Positions 8,201 through 20,000 of a DNA stretch of 64,000 nucleotides are shown here, piece after piece. The position numbers were made by a program, and so were the translations under genes. The stretch is from Lentzea jiangxiensis. Its GTDB lineage: Bacteria > Actinomycetota > Actinomycetes > Mycobacteriales > Pseudonocardiaceae. Location: positions 186,001 to 250,000 of the forward strand of contig NZ_FNIX01000003.1 in NCBI RefSeq assembly GCF_900104175.1. The letters run 5' to 3'. The stretch's first letter is position 1, and every line of letters begins with the position of its first letter. Under the pieces are notes generated by a model. The model did no database searches. It was not told the DNA's origin and saw only the letters and a list, made by a program, of their open reading frames with translations.

Positions 8201-11200
8201 AGGGCCTCGCGGTCTGCACGGGCCGGACGGGACCGTCCAGCGTGACGACCGAGTTGGGGGTGGTCATGTTCAGGTTGGCCGGGATCTCGCCGTGTTCCAG
8301 CGCGAGCACGGTCTTGACCAGACCGGCCATTCCGGCCGCGGCCAGGGTGTGGCCGACGTTGGACTTGACCGCGCCGACGTACAGCGGCTCCGGCGCGGAG
8401 CGCTCGCCGAAGACCTCCTGCAGGGCGGTGAACTCGATGGCGTCGCCGAGCTGCGTGCCGGAGCCGTGCGCCTCGACGTAGCCGATGTCGTCGGTCCGCA
8501 CGCCCGCGTCGGCGTGGGCGGCGCGGATGACCGCGATCTGCGCGGCCCGGTTGGGCGCGGTGAGACCGTTGCTGCGGCCGTCCTGGTTGGTCGCCGTGCC
8601 GCGGATCACCGCACGGGTGCGTTGTCCTGCGGGGACGTCCTGGGTGCGGCGCAGGACGACCACGCCGCCGCCCTCACCGATCACGTACCCGTCGGCGGAC
8701 TCGTCGAAGGTCTTGGTGCGGCCGTCGGCGGCGAGCATGCTCATCTTGCAGGACTGGACGAACACCTCCGGGTTGATCATCGTGGAGGAGGCGCCGACGA
8801 TCGCGATGTCGCACTCGCCGCGGCGCAGGCTCTGCACGGCCAGGTGCATGGCGCTGAGCGCGGAGGAGCACGCGGTGTCCACGGTCAGGCAGGGGCCGCG
8901 CAGGTCGAGCTGGTGCGCGATCCGGCCGGCGGCCGCGGACAGCGAGCTGCCCAGGCCGAAGTACGGGTCGTCCCCGGCCTCGGCACCGTCGGCCTCCAGC
9001 TGCCGCATGCTGTACTGGATGGTGTCGATCAGCCCGGCGAACACGCCGGTGCGGCTGCCGCGCAGCTCCTCCGCGGTGAGCGAGGAGTCCTCCAGCGCCT
9101 CCCAGACGAGCTCCATGAGCAGCCGGAAGCTCGGGTCGGTGCGGCGCGCCTCCTGCGGCGAGAGCCCGAAGAACGCGGCGTCCCAGCCCGCGATGTCGGT
9201 GACGAACGCGCCGTGCTGCGTGTAGGCCTTGCCCGGCGCGGTGCGGTCGAGGTCCAGGTAGTCGGCGGCGTTCCACCGGTCCGCCGGGGCGAGGCTGACG
9301 AGGTCCTTGCCCTGCATGAGGTTCTGCCAGTAGTCGTCGACCGTGTCACTGCCACCCGCGAAGCGGCAGGACATGCCGACCACGGCGATCTCCTGGCCCT
9401 GCGCGGTGTTCGCGCGCAGGGTGGTCTTCGTCGCCGAGGACTGCTCCCGCGGGCCGAGCTCGGCGAGCAGGTGTGCGGCGAGCGCGGCCGGGCTCGGGTG
9501 GTCGAAGACGATGGTGGGCGGCAGCGCCAGGCCGGTCTCGGCGTTGAGGCGGCCGCGCAGCTCCACCGCGGTGAGCGAGTCGATGCCCAGCTTGGTGAAC
9601 AGCTGCTGGGCGCTCACCTCGTCCTCGTGGCCGAGCACGGCGGAGGTGTGGGTGAGCACGAGCCGGTGCAGCACGCGTTCACGTTCGGCCTGGGGCATGC
9701 CGGCGAGCCGCGTCCGCCACGCCGTGGTGACCTCGGCGCCCTCTTCGGCACGCCGCGCGTCGGCCTCGGCGATCGCCACGACCTCGGGCAGGTCGGCGAG
9801 CAGCGGGCTCGGCCGCAGCGCGGCGAACGGCGGGGCGAACTTCGGCCACTCGAACGCGGCCACGGTCAGCGCGGTCTCGTCCCGGCCGAGCGCGCGCCGC
9901 AGCGCGAGCACGCCCAGTTCCGGCGCCATGGCCGGCACACCGAGGTCGCTGAGCAGCTGGTCCGCCTGGCCGCTCACACCCATGCCGACCTCGCCCCAGC
10001 GGCCCCAGGCGACGGAGGTGGCGGGAAGACCGCGGAACCGGCGCTGCTGCGCGACGGCCTCCAGGTAGGCGTTCGCGGCTCCGTAGACGCTCTGCGCGGG
10101 GTTGCCGACGGACGCCGCGATCGAGGAGAACAGCACGAAGGCGTCCAGGTCGAGCCCGTCGGTGAGCTCTTCGAGGTTCCGCGTTCCGGAGACCTTGGCG
10201 CGCAACGCGTCCACGTAGGACTCGCGGCCGACCGTCTCGATCTGCCCGACCTCGAGGACTCCCGCGAGGTGGAACACTGCGCGCAGGTCGTCGCGGACGT
10301 CGGCGACGACGGTCTCGAGCGCGTCGCGGTCGGCGACGTCGCAGGCGACGATGGAGACCCTGCTGCCCAGGTCCTCCCGCAGGGACTCCGCGCCCGGCGC
10401 GTTCCCGCCGGTCCGGGAGACCAGCACCACGCGGTCCGCGCCCGCCTCGGCCAGCCAGCGGGCGACCACACCGCCGAGACCGCCGGTGCCGCCGGTCACC
10501 AGAACCGTGCCCCGCGGCTTCCAGGGACGCGGCGGCTCGGCGTTCTCGGCGTGCGCCAGGCGACGACCGAACACGCCGGCCGCGCGGATCGCGACCTGGT
10601 CCTCGCCGCGGGGACCGGCGACCACGGCGCCGAGGAGCGCGCTGACGCGATCGGACGGCTCGGCCGGGACGTCGACCAACCCGCCCCACAACCGCGGGTG
10701 TTCCAGCGCGGCGGCACGGCCGAAGCCCCAGAGCTGGGCCTGGACCGCGGAGGCGGGCGCCTCGTGCGGGCCGGTCGCGACGGCCTGGCGGGTGACCGTC
10801 CACAGTGGAGCAGTGATCTCACGGGCCGCCAGTTCCTGCACCAGCGACAGGGTCGCCTCGGCGCCGAACGACAGGCCGCCGGTCTCGTGCTCGTCGAGGC
10901 CGACCAGGGAGAGCACACCGTCGAACGCCGGGATGCCGTCCACCGCGGCGGCGACCGAGGCCCGGTCCGGCGCGGTGAGCACCACGTGGTCGACCTCGGC
11001 TCCCCGCAGTGCCGCCGCAGCGGCTCCGGTCCAGTCGCCGGAACGCGGCGAGGAGACCAGCAGCCAGCGCCCGGACGCCTCGGCCGGCTCCGGCGCGAAC
11101 TGCTTCCAGTGCACGCGATAGCCCAGCGCGTCCACTTCGGACTCGTTCGCGCGGGAGCTGCGCCAGCGCGCGAGCGCCGGGAGGACGTCGCCGAGAGGGG

Positions 11201-13985
11201 CCTGCGCGTCCGGCAGCTCCAGCTCGGCGGCCAGCTCCTCGGCGTCGCCGCTCGCCACGACGGACCAGAACCGGGCGTCCTCACCACCGGTGCCGCCCGT
11301 GACGTCTCCGGCGTCCTCGAGCCAGTAGCGCCGGCGCTGGAACGGGTAGGTCGGCAGCGAGACGACACGGGCACCGGTGCCGTCGAGGTAGGCGGCCCAG
11401 TCGACGGCGATGCCGTTGACGTGCAGGGCGGCGAGCGCGGACACGAGGGTGCGGACCGGTTCGCGCTCCTTGCGCTGGGCGGCGGCGAACACCACGCCGT
11501 CCGGCAGTGCGGAGCGGCCCATCGCGGTCAGCGGGGCGTCCGGGCCCAGCTCGAGGAACGCGGTCACTCCCCGCCGGCGCAGGGTCTCGACGGCGTCGGC
11601 GAAGCGCACCGCCTCGCGGGCGTGCTCGACCCAGTACCGCGGGTCGGTCAGCCGCTCGGCGAGCTCGCCGGTCAGCGTGGAGACGACCGGGATGGCGGGC
11701 TCGCCGTAGGTGAGGTCACGGGCGATCTCCGCGAACTCGGCCAGCATCGGGTCCATGAGGCTGGAGTGGAAGGCGTGCGACACCTTCAGCCGCGTGGTGC
11801 GGCGGTCGGAGAACCGCCCGGCCACCGCGAGGACGGCCTCCTCGGCGCCGGACAGCACCACCGCGCGGGGGCCGTTGACCGCGGCCAGGCACACGTCGTC
11901 GTTCAGGTGGGGGCGGACCTCGTCCTCGGTCGCCTCGACCGCCACCATCGCCCCACCGGCGGGCAGCGCCTGCATCAGGCGGCCTCGGGCGAGCACCAGC
12001 CGCGCCGCGTCGGGCAGGGACAGCACCCCCGCGACGTGGGCGGCGGCCAGCTCACCGATCGAGTGCCCCGCCAGCAGGTCGGGAACCACACCCCACGAGC
12101 TGACCAGGCGGAACAGCGCCACCTCGAAGGCGAACAGCGCGGGCTGCGCGAACTCGGTGCGGTTCAGCCGCTCGGCGTCGTCGCCGAACACGACGTCGCG
12201 CACACCCGGCAGGTACTCGCAGACCTCGTCGAACGCGGTCGCGAAGGCCGGGAAGGCCTCGTGCAGCTCACGGCCCATGCCGAGCTGCTGCGAGCCCTGG
12301 CCGCTGAACAGCACGGCCAGCTTCCCGGTGGTGGCGAACCCGGTGACGGCCCCGGCGTCGCCGTCGGCCACCGCGCGCAGTCCCGCGGTCAGCTCGTCGG
12401 GGCCGGCCCCGACGACGACCGCGCGGTGGTCCATCGCCGCGCGGGCGGTGGCCAGCGACAGCGCGACGTCCACGGGTTCGTCGGAGGCAGCGTCCACGCT
12501 GGACAGCAGTGCCGCGGCCTGCGCCCGCACCGCGGCGGGAGACGCTCCCGACAGGACGTAAGGCACCACAGCCGGCGCCTGGACCTCGCGCGGCGGCAGC
12601 GGCTCCTCCGGCACCTGCTCCAGGATGACGTGGGCGTTGGTGCCGCTGATGCCGAACGAGGACACCCCGGCCCGGCGCGGCCTGTCCGCCTCCGGCCACG
12701 GCCGCTGCCGCGAGAGCAGCGAGATCGATCCGGCCGACCAGTCGACGTGCTCGGACGGCCGGTCGACGTGCAGGCTCGCCGGGAGGACCCCGTGCCGCAT
12801 CGCCTCGACCATCTTGATGACGCCGGCGACGCCCGCGGCGCACTGCGTGTGCCCGATGTTGGACTTGACCGAGCCGATCCACAGCGGCTCGGCGCGGTTC
12901 TGGCCGTAGGTGGCGATCAGGGCCTGCGCCTCGATCGGGTCGCCGAGCTTCGTGCCGGTGCCGTGCGCCTCGACCGCGTCCACGTCCGACGGGGACAGCT
13001 TCGCGTTGGCCAGGGCCTGGCGGATCACGGCTTGCTGGGACGGGCCGTTCGGGGCGGTCAGGCCGTTGGACGTGCCGTCGGAGTTGACCGCGCTGCCCCG
13101 CACCACCGCCAGCACCGGGTGGCCGTTGCGCCGTGCGTCGGACAACCGCTCCAGCACCAGCACGCCGGCGCCTTCCGCCCAGTTCGTGCCGTCGGCGCCG
13201 GCGGCGAACGGCTTGCACCGGCCGTTCGCGGCCAGCCCGCGCTGGCGGGAGAAGTCGACGAACGGGCCGGGGCTCGCCATGACCGTCACGCCGCCCGCCA
13301 GGGCGAGGGTGGACTCCCCCGTCCGCAGCGAACGGGCGGCCAGGTGCAGCGCCACCAGCGAGGAGGAGCAGGCGGTGTCGACGGACACGGACGGCCCCTG
13401 CAGGCCCAGCACGTAGGAGATCCGGCCGGACACGACACTGCCCAGGGTGCCGGTGGCGAGGTAGCCCTCGTACTCCTCCGGCACCGCGGTGAGCCGGGTG
13501 GCGTACTCGGTGTTCGTGACACCGGCGAAGACGCCGGTCGCGCTGCCCTTGAGCGAGGTCGGGTCGATGCCCGCGCTCTCGATGGCCTCCCAGGCGGTCT
13601 CCAGCAGCAGCCGCTGCTGCGGGTCGGTCGCCTCGGCCTCGCGCGGCGAGATGCCGAACAGCTCGGCGTCGAACTCGTCGGCGTCGTGCAGGAAGCCGCT
13701 CTCGCGGACGTAGGTGGTGCCCGGCCGCTCCGGGTCCGGGTGGTAGAGACCCTCGAGGTCCCAGCCGCGGTTGGTGGGGAACGGCGAGATGGCGTCACCC
13801 CCGGTGCTGACGAGGTCCCACAGCTGCTGGGGTGAACGGATCTCACCGGGGAAGCGGCAGCTCATCGCGATGATCGCGATCGGCTCGGTGTCGCGTTCCT
13901 CGGACTCCCGCAGCTGCCGACGGCTCTCCCGCAGGTCCGCCGCCATTCGCTTGAGGTAGTCGACGTACTGCTCTTCGGTGGGCAT
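5214..13985 (-). CDS. Modular type I PKS, two modules: KS-AT-KR-ACP and KS-AT(dead)-KR-ACP
   Basis: The protein has 2,923 residues. The ATG at 13985 follows AGGAG by 9 nt and starts a docking coiled coil ([20 protein letters not shown]). Module 1 is typical of the cluster: KS Cys206, AT Ser642 (GHSIGE, HAFH), no DH, KR Tyr1301, ACP Ser1470 (LGIDSL). Module 2 is of another lineage: KS about 1530-1950 (Cys1706, HGSGT, KSNVGH), a shrunken AT remnant (2045-2260) with GAGVGE in place of GHSxGE, a KR with GGLGELG and Tyr2682, and an ACP with the NRPS-like LGGTSLIGL (Ser2846). After the last ACP comes only a basic tail with no recognisable docking domain, so transfer to the next protein does not use the docking system of the other PKSs. 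The module 1 KR lacks both LDD and the A-type Trp. The stop is 7 nt before gene 7's GTG. Confidence 0.97.
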   Translation of the reverse strand: MPTEEQYVDYLKRMAADLRESRRQLRESEERDTEPIAIIAMSCRFPGEIRSPQQLWDLVSTGGDAISPFPTNRGWDLEGLYHPDPERPGTTYVRESGFLHDADEFDAELFGISPREAEATDPQQRLLLETAWEAIESAGIDPTSLKGSATGVFAGVTNTEYATRLTAVPEEYEGYLATGTLGSVVSGRISYVLGLQGPSVSVDTACSSSLVALHLAARSLRTGESTLALAGGVTVMASPGPFVDFSRQRGLAANGRCKPFAAGADGTNWAEGAGVLVLERLSDARRNGHPVLAVVRGSAVNSDGTSNGLTAPNGPSQQAVIRQALANAKLSPSDVDAVEAHGTGTKLGDPIEAQALIATYGQNRAEPLWIGSVKSNIGHTQCAAGVAGVIKMVEAMRHGVLPASLHVDRPSEHVDWSAGSISLLSRQRPWPEADRPRRAGVSSFGISGTNAHVILEQVPEEPLPPREVQAPAVVPYVLSGASPAAVRAQAAALLSSVDAASDEPVDVALSLATARAAMDHRAVVVGAGPDELTAGLRAVADGDAGAVTGFATTGKLAVLFSGQGSQQLGMGRELHEAFPAFATAFDEVCEYLPGVRDVVFGDDAERLNRTEFAQPALFAFEVALFRLVSSWGVVPDLLAGHSIGELAAAHVAGVLSLPDAARLVLARGRLMQALPAGGAMVAVEATEDEVRPHLNDDVCLAAVNGPRAVVLSGAEEAVLAVAGRFSDRRTTRLKVSHAFHSSLMDPMLAEFAEIARDLTYGEPAIPVVSTLTGELAERLTDPRYWVEHAREAVRFADAVETLRRRGVTAFLELGPDAPLTAMGRSALPDGVVFAAAQRKEREPVRTLVSALAALHVNGIAVDWAAYLDGTGARVVSLPTYPFQRRRYWLEDAGDVTGGTGGEDARFWSVVASGDAEELAAELELPDAQAPLGDVLPALARWRSSRANESEVDALGYRVHWKQFAPEPAEASGRWLLVSSPRSGDWTGAAAAALRGAEVDHVVLTAPDRASVAAAVDGIPAFDGVLSLVGLDEHETGGLSFGAEATLSLVQELAAREITAPLWTVTRQAVATGPHEAPASAVQAQLWGFGRAAALEHPRLWGGLVDVPAEPSDRVSALLGAVVAGPRGEDQVAIRAAGVFGRRLAHAENAEPPRPWKPRGTVLVTGGTGGLGGVVARWLAEAGADRVVLVSRTGGNAPGAESLREDLGSRVSIVACDVADRDALETVVADVRDDLRAVFHLAGVLEVGQIETVGRESYVDALRAKVSGTRNLEELTDGLDLDAFVLFSSIAASVGNPAQSVYGAANAYLEAVAQQRRFRGLPATSVAWGRWGEVGMGVSGQADQLLSDLGVPAMAPELGVLALRRALGRDETALTVAAFEWPKFAPPFAALRPSPLLADLPEVVAIAEADARRAEEGAEVTTAWRTRLAGMPQAERERVLHRLVLTHTSAVLGHEDEVSAQQLFTKLGIDSLTAVELRGRLNAETGLALPPTIVFDHPSPAALAAHLLAELGPREQSSATKTTLRANTAQGQEIAVVGMSCRFAGGSDTVDDYWQNLMQGKDLVSLAPADRWNAADYLDLDRTAPGKAYTQHGAFVTDIAGWDAAFFGLSPQEARRTDPSFRLLMELVWEALEDSSLTAEELRGSRTGVFAGLIDTIQYSMRQLEADGAEAGDDPYFGLGSSLSAAAGRIAHQLDLRGPCLTVDTACSSALSAMHLAVQSLRRGECDIAIVGASSTMINPEVFVQSCKMSMLAADGRTKTFDESADGYVIGEGGGVVVLRRTQDVPAGQRTRAVIRGTATNQDGRSNGLTAPNRAAQIAVIRAAHADAGVRTDDIGYVEAHGSGTQLGDAIEFTALQEVFGERSAPEPLYVGAVKSNVGHTLAAAGMAGLVKTVLALEHGEIPANLNMTTPNSVVTLDGPVRPVQTARPFPADAGGVLRAGVSSFGWSGSNVHFVLEQAPQRPVPRPGPPWQLLTVSGHSESSLRANAAALADHLEAHPELELADVAHTTQSGRSALPVRSAFAVRDTADAIASLRAGVTGSVVEEKRRFGLLLPADPGAWRGTTEELYRTEPAFSAAIDECAGLLHGRVDLLGALHGEAEADERAVVFAVEYALARLLGSRDLVPAVVLGAGVGECVAAVVGGMLSPADGLALALDGTVPTEVAEPAITVVSSRTGAALTAAEVRDAAHWAGEPGRIADGLPVLSRHAEVLVEAGSGADTATPVVSLPLEQGRRSWLAALGALWEHGVPVDWASGADAERVFVPLPAYRFQRTRYWPEVAATGATGSAAPATAANTGMPSYDGLKAHVPTWRRDNSRPRPAPAGPLVLLAEPGGFADRFAALAREAGHEVVHAHTRPQDQEDYRALLAGTTGEPVRIVHAYGLTDTGQESGFYSLMRLGKAIGTECAGRRVELVSLAANGFEVLAGDAKDPHAATIAGITSAIAAEYPLVRSQYADLGTDGDHALQALRELDALAASTSDTVDGVGVVAWRHGRRWVRDFEVVGLPEVADSEAWRPGGVYLITGGLGELGLALARRLAPLGTRLALAGRKGLPPEDTWDAWIAEKGVNDKTSGVLMAVAELRALGAEVFVAQADVSDPAQVASLVRDVRSHFGELHGVVHAAGVAGGGLLQTKTEEQAAAVLAPKVAGTLALADALRDDPVELLVLYSSVASLTVGVGATDYSAANAFLDSFALVEANTGGVAKRVVSVAWGPWQLDPWTSAGLAGSAEMQESSKRFREEFGIPTEEGTELLSRIVASGETQVAVLSLELSDALAALAQLDSLDALVGGAAVDLADDKRYPRPELRTPYVAPRTPAEQQVAEIWQACLGLEQVGVDDRFFDLGGTSLIGLVVIGRIGKELGVELAPATLFEKPTIAEFATLLAAPEAAAGPDLADVAGDASARGERRRARAGALRRRQTGTRR
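5325..9395 (-). other. PKS module: KS-dead AT-KR-ACP, divergent lineage (gene 6, module 2)
   Basis: The KS keeps Cys1706 (TACSSA), His in HGSGT and Lys/His in KSNVGH, so it should be condensation-competent. The AT region is only about 215 residues against about 310 in the others, with Ser and His of the GHSxG elbow replaced and no HAFH segment. The KR has an intact GGLGELG and YSAANAFLD but an unusual body. The ACP reads LGGTSLIGL, a carrier type common in NRPS-PKS hybrids and trans-acting systems and unlike the [12 protein letters not shown] carriers elsewhere here. An acyltransferase acting in trans is required; the separate gene 7 AT is the nearest candidate. Confidence 0.9.
7225..7845 (-). 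other. Vestigial acyltransferase domain in gene 6 module 2
   Basis: The remnant starts with [10 protein letters not shown], the counterpart of FLLAGVGEQYDG in gene 7, and includes [20 protein letters not shown], typical of AT N-termini. The nucleophile elbow reads GAGVGE: Ala (2131) stands for His and Gly (2132) for the catalytic Ser. About 100 residues that normally follow, including the subdomain with the HAFH substrate motif and the second catalytic His, are missing, and the sequence resumes at the usual VVSSRTG...VPVDW end of an AT. The frame is kept, so this is a domain decayed in place rather than a frameshift. Confidence 0.9.
9455..13890 (-). other. PKS module: KS-AT-KR-ACP (gene 6, module 1)
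   Basis: The KS has TACSSS, HGTGT and KSNIGH; the AT has [16 protein letters not shown] and HAFH (malonyl type). After the AT a KR structural half follows without any HxxxGxxxxP dehydratase motif. The KR has GGTGGLG and the SS...[11 protein letters not shown] catalytic residues, but the position of LDD reads LEV ([13 protein letters not shown]), and the Trp that marks A-type KRs near the catalytic Tyr is also absent. The module should leave a hydroxyl whose stereochemistry the usual motifs do not predict. The ACP has LGIDSL. Confidence 0.93.
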
Positions 13986-14015
13986 CGGTCATGGCTCCTA
14001 TGACGGCCGGGCTGG

Positions 14016-17000
14016 TCAGCGCGAGCCGAACTCGTGGTCGATCAGCGCGAGGATGGTGTCCGGGGTCGCGGTGTCGAGATCGCTCCCGGAGCTGTCCGAG
14101 CGCTTGGCCGTCCAGTCGGACAGCAGGCGCTGCAGACGCCGGTCGACCTCGGTGTCGTCCGGATCGGTGCCGGCGAGCATCGCCTCGAGCCGGCCTATCT
14201 GTTCGATCAGCGCGGTGCTCGACGGCTCGGCGTCGCCGACCAGTTCGGTGTGCAGGAACGCCGACAGCGCGGCCGGGGTGGGGTAGTCGAAGACCAGCGT
14301 CGAGGACAGCCGCAACCCGGTGACGGCGCTCAGGCGGTTGCGGAACTCGACCGACGTCAGCGAGTCGAACCCGAGGTCGCTGAAACCGCGGGCGGGCTCG
14401 ACGCTGTCGGCGCCCGTCCTGCCCAGCACCAGTGCGGTCTCCCGCCGGACCAGGTCGAGCAGCAGCTCGTTCGCCCTGGCCGGCGGCAGGCCGGCCAGCG
14501 TGCGCAGGAGCTCGTCGTCCTGCTGCGCGGTGGCGGCCTTGGCCCGCGCCCGGCCGGGACCGCCGAGCAGACCGCGCAGCAACGGGGACATGGACGCGTC
14601 CGAGGCGTTGGCGCGGGCCGTGGCGCGGTCGACCTTCAGCGCGAGCAGGACCGGGTGCGCGGTGGCGACGGCGGTGTCGAACATCGCCATGCCCTCGGAG
14701 GACGTGATGGGCGGGAAACCACCGCGGCGCAGGCGTTCCTCGCCCTCCTCGCCGAGCCGGCCGCCCATGCCGCCCGCCCACAGGCCCCACGCGATCGAGT
14801 GGGCGGCCAGACCGTCGCCGCGGCGGCGGGTGGCCAGGGCGTCGAGGAAGCTGTTGGCCGCTGCGTAGTTGGCCTGCCCCGCGTTGCCCAGCACCCCGGC
14901 GGCCGAGGAGAACAGGACGAACCAGCGCAGTGGCAGGTGCCGGGTCAGCTCGTGCAGGTGGAAGGCGGCTCGGACCTTCGGGGCGAAGACGCGGTCCACC
15001 CGTTCCGGGGTGAGCGCGTCGACCAGGCCGTCGTCCAGGACGCCCGCCGCGTGCACGACACCGGTCAGCGGGTGCCGGTCCGGGATCGCGCCGAGCAGGT
15101 CCGCCACGGCGTCGCGGGAGGCGAGGTCGCAGGCGACGACGGTGACCGCGGCGCCCAGGCCCGTCAGGTCGGCGACCAGCTCGGCCGCGCCCGGCGCGTC
15201 CGGGCCGCGCCTGCTGGTCAGGACGAGGTGCCGCACTCCGTGCTCGGTCACCAGGTGCCGGGCGAGTGCCCCGCCGAGGTCGCCGGTGCCGCCGGTGATC
15301 AGCACGGTGCCGTCCGGCTCGGGACCGGCCGGGATCGTCAGCACCAGCTTGCCGATGTGCTTGGCCTGGCTCAGGAAGCGGAACGCCTCCGGGGCGCGCC
15401 GCACGTCCCACACGCGGGTGGGCAGCGGCGTGAGCACGCCGCGGTCGAACAGCTCGACCACCTCGGACCACATCCGGGTGAGCAGCTCGGGTTCGGCCTC
15501 GATCAGGTCGAAGGGCCGGTAGCGAACGCCGGGGTGCCGCGCGGCGACCTCCTCCGGGTCGCGCAGCCCGGCCTTGCCCATCTCCATGAACCGGCCGCCC
15601 CGCGGCAGCAGCCGCAGCGAGGCGTCGACGAAGTCACCGGTCAGCGCGTCCAGCACGACGTCGACGCCGCGCCCACCGCTGGTGGCCCTGAAGTGCTCCT
15701 CGAAGCCGAGCGTGCGGGAGTCGGCGATGTGGCCGTCGTCGAGCCCGGCCTCGCGCAGGACGTGCTGCTTGCCGGTGCTCGCGGTGGCGTAGACCTCCGC
15801 GCCGAGGTGGCGGGCGATCTGGACGGCGGCCATGCCGACGCCGCCGGCGCCGGCGTGGACCAGCACCGACTCGCCCGCGCTGAGCCCCGCCAGCTCCTTG
15901 AGCCCGTAGTAGGCGGTCAGGAACACCAGCGGGACCGAGGCCGCGGTCTCGAACGACCAGCCCTCGGGAACGCGGGTGAAGTAGGGGCGGGGAGCGATCG
16001 CGACAGTGCCGACGCCGCCGGCGGCCACGCCCATCACGGCCTCGCCGACCGCCAGGTCCGTCACCTCGGACCCGACCTCGACCACCACGCCCGCCACCTC
16101 GTTGCCGAGGGGTCCGGGCTCGCCGTCGAACATGCCGAGCACGTTCAGCACGTCGCGGAAGTTCAGGCCCGCCGCGGCGACGGCGACCCGGACGTCGCCC
16201 GGCCCCAGCGGTTCCAGCGCCTGCGGGTGCGGCTCCAGGCGCAGGTTGTCCAGGGTGCCGCGACCGGTCATGCCCAGCCGCCAGGCCGAGCCGGCCGGTG
16301 CGACGAGCTCGTCGGCCGCCGGCAGCGGGGCCAGGCGCGGTGCCGCGAGCTCACCACCGCGGGAGAGCAACTGCGGCTCACCGGTGGACAGGGCGGCCGC
16401 CAGCTGGGCGGCGGTCGGCTCGGTGTCGGTGTCGGTGTCCGTGTCGATCAGCACGAACCGGCCGGGGTACTCGGACTGCGCCGAGCGCACCAGCCCCCAG
16501 ACCGCGGCGGCCGCCGGGTCGACCCGGTCCGTGCCGGCCGCGTCGCGGGTGAGCACCACCAGGGTGGTGCCGTGCAGGCGCTCCTCGGCGTTCCACCGCT
16601 GGAGCACGGCGAGGACCCGGTTGGTCTCGGCCAGCGCGGTGCCCGCCACGTCGGCGCCTCCCGGGCGCACCGGGAGCACGACGACCGGCGGAGGCGGGAC
16701 GTCGTCGTCCAGGTCGTCGGCGAACGCCCACTCGACTTCGGTACCACCAGTGATGGAAAGCGCTTTCCACTCAAGGTGGAACAGCGAGTCCGGTCCCCCG
16801 GGTCCGGCCGTCCCGAACTGGTCGGCGCTGATCTCGCGCAGCACCAGCGCACCGATGGTGGCCACCGGCGCACCGACGCCGTCCGCGACCCGGAGCGTGA
16901 CGGCGTCCGACCGGCCGGGGGTCAGCCGCACCCGCAGCGCGGTGGCGCCGACCGCGTGCAGGGCGACGTCCTGCCACAGGTGGGGAACCCGCGGACCGGA

Positions 17001-20000
17001 GTCCTCGTCGGCCGTGAGACCGATGGCGTGCAGGCAGGAGTCGAGCAGCGCGGGGTGCAGGCCGAACTTCTCCGCGTCCTTGCGCGCCTCCCCCTCCTCC
17101 GGCAGCCGCAGTTCCGCGTAGACCTCGTCCCCGAGGCGCCAGGCCGCCCGCAGGCCCCGGAACACCGTCCCGTACTCCAGGCCGTTGCGGGAGAACGCTT
17201 CGTACACGCCGTCCAGGTCGACGGCGGTGGCACCGCGCGGCGGCCATTCGGCCAGGTCGAAGTCCGGCGCCGCGACGGCCGGGGTCAGCGTGCCGGAGGC
17301 GTGCCGGGTCCAGGGTCCCTCGCCCGCACGGGAGTGCAGGGACACCGACCGGCGGCCCGACTCGTCCGGCGCGGCCAGCACGACCTGGACGTCGCGCGGA
17401 CCGTCCAGGAACACCGGCTCCAGCAGGGTGAGCTCCTCGAGGTGCGGGCACCCGGCCTCGTCGCCCGCGCGGAGCGCCAGCTCGACGAGCGCCGTTCCCG
17501 GCAGGAGCGCGGTGCCCGCGACGACGTGGTCGGCGAGCCACGGGTGGGTCGTGAGCGAGACCCGGCCGGTGAGGACGACCCCGGAGTCGTCGGCCAGTGC
17601 CACCGACGCGCCCAGCAACGGGTGGCGGGCGTCGGCCAGGCCCAGCCCGGCCGGATCTCCCGCGCCGCCCGCGGACTTCAGCCAGTAGCTGGCGTGCTGG
17701 AACGCGTAGGTGGGCAGCTCCGCCGTCCGAGCCCCGGTGCCTTCGTAGAACGTCCGCCAGTCCACGCGTCCGCCGCGCACGTGCAGCGCGGCCAGTGCGG
17801 CCGTCGCCGTCACCGGCTCGGGGCGGCCGCCCCGCAGCATCGGCACCGCGAGCACGTCCTCGTCGGGCAGGACCCGTGCGACCATCGCGGTCAGCACCGA
17901 GTCCGGTCCCAACTCGACGAACCTCGAGACGCCCTCGGAGCGCAGCCAGGAGATCGAGTCCGCGAACCGGACGGGCTGGCGGACGTGCCGCGGCCAGTAC
18001 CCCGGCGCGGTGACCTCGTCGGTGCCGGCGAGCTTGCCGGTCACGTTGGACACCACCGCGATGCTCGCGGCACCGTAGGAGACGCTCTCCGCGACCGCGG
18101 TGAACTCGGCGAGCATGCCGTCCATGCGCGCCGAGTGGCACGCGTGCGTCATGCGCAGCCGCTTGGTCTTGCGACCCTGCCGGGCGAACGACTCCGCCAC
18201 CGCGAGGACCGCGTTCTCGTCGCCGGACAGCACGATCGCGTCCGGACCGTTGACCGCACCGATCTCGACGCCGTCGACGAGCGCGGCGCGGACCTCGTCC
18301 TCCGCGGCCTGGACGCTCACCATGGCGCCGCCGGCGGGCAGCGCCTCCATCAGCCTGCCGCGCGCGGCGACCATCTTCGCCGCGTCCCGCAACGTCCAGA
18401 CACCGGCGACGTGCGCGGCGGTGAGCTCGCCGATGGAGTGCCCGGCGACGAAGTCGGGACGCACGCCCCAGGACTCCAGCAGCCGGAACAGCGCGACCTC
18501 GACGGCGAACAGCGCCGGTTGCAGGTAGCTCATCCGGTCGAGCAGGTCCTGGTCGTCGCCGAAGACGACGTCGGCGAGCGGCCGGTCCAGGTGCTCGTCC
18601 AGTGCCGCCACCACCGCGTCGAACGCCTGGGCGTAGGCGGGAAACGCCCGGTACAGCTCACGGCCCATGCCGCAGCGCTGGCTGCTCTGCCCGGTGAACA
18701 GGAACGCCGTGCGCCCGATCAGCGGGGTGCCCGTGACGACGGCGGGGGAAGGCGTCCCCTGCGCCAGCGCGGTCAGACCGGCCACGAGGTCGTCCCGGGT
18801 GGAGCCGACCACCGCGGCCCGCCGGTCGAGCGTGGACCGGCCGGTCGCGAGCGAGTGGGCGACGTCGAGCGGATCGGCTCCGCCCACGGCGTCGAGGACG
18901 CGGGAAGCCTGTGCCCGCAGGCCGTTCTCGCTCTTGGCCGACAGCACCCACGGCAGCACCGGAGGAGGCGTCCGTTCGACGTCCTCCCGCTCCTCGACGA
19001 CCTGCTCCAGGATGACGTGGGCGTTGGTGCCGCTCAGGCCGAACGACGACACCGCACCACGGCGGGGCCGGTCGACAGCGGGCCAGGGGCGCTCGTCGGT
19101 GAGCAGTTCCACGGCGCCCGCCGTCCAGTCGACGTGGGGCGACGGCTCGTCGACGTGGAGCGTGCGCGGCAGCACCCCGTGCCTCATGGCCTCGACGACC
19201 TTGATGATCCCGGCGACGCCGGCGGCCGCCTGGGAGTGGCCGATGTTGGACTTGATGGAGCCCAGGTACAGCGGCACGTCGCGGTCCTGGCCGTAGGTGG
19301 CCAGCAACGCCTGCGCCTCGATCGGGTCACCGAGCCGGGTGCCCGTGCCGTGCGCCTCGACGAAGTCCACGTCCGATGTGGACAGCCGGGCGTTCTTGAG
19401 CGCCTGGCGGATCACCCGTTGCTGGGACGGGCCGCTGGGAGCGGTGAGGCCGTTGGAGGCCCCGTCCTGGTTGACCGCCGAACCGCGGACGACCGCGAGA
19501 ACGCGGTGCCCGTTGCGGCGGGCGTCGGACAACCGTTCCAGCAGCACGACACCGGCGCCCTCGGACCACCCCGTGCCGTCGGCGGCGGCGGCGAACGCCT
19601 TGCACCGCCCGTCGACGGCCAGCCCGCGCTGGCGGGAGAACTCCACGAACGTCTCGGGGGTGGACATGACCGTGACGCCGCCGACCACGGCCAGAGAGCA
19701 CTCACCGGTGCGCAGGGCCTGCCCGGCCAGGTGCAGTGCGACCAAAGAGGACGAACAGGCGGTGTCGATGGTCACCGCCGGCCCTTCCAGGCCGAACGTG
19801 TAGGACACCCGGCCGGACAGCACGCTGTTGGACGAGCCGGTACCGATGAAACCCTCGATGTCCTCGGACACCGACGTCAACCCGGACACGTACTCCGCGC
19901 GCATCGCGCCGGCGAACACCCCGGTGGCGCTTCCCCTCAGCGAGGAGGGGGCGATCCCGGCGCGTTCCAGCGCTTCCCACGTGACCTCGAGCAGCAGGCG

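Noticed and set aside
13988-14004. GTCAT/ATGAC inverted repeat with the gene 6 ribosome-binding site in its loop
   Set aside because: Only 5 bp, easily found by chance; too weak to propose a regulatory switch.
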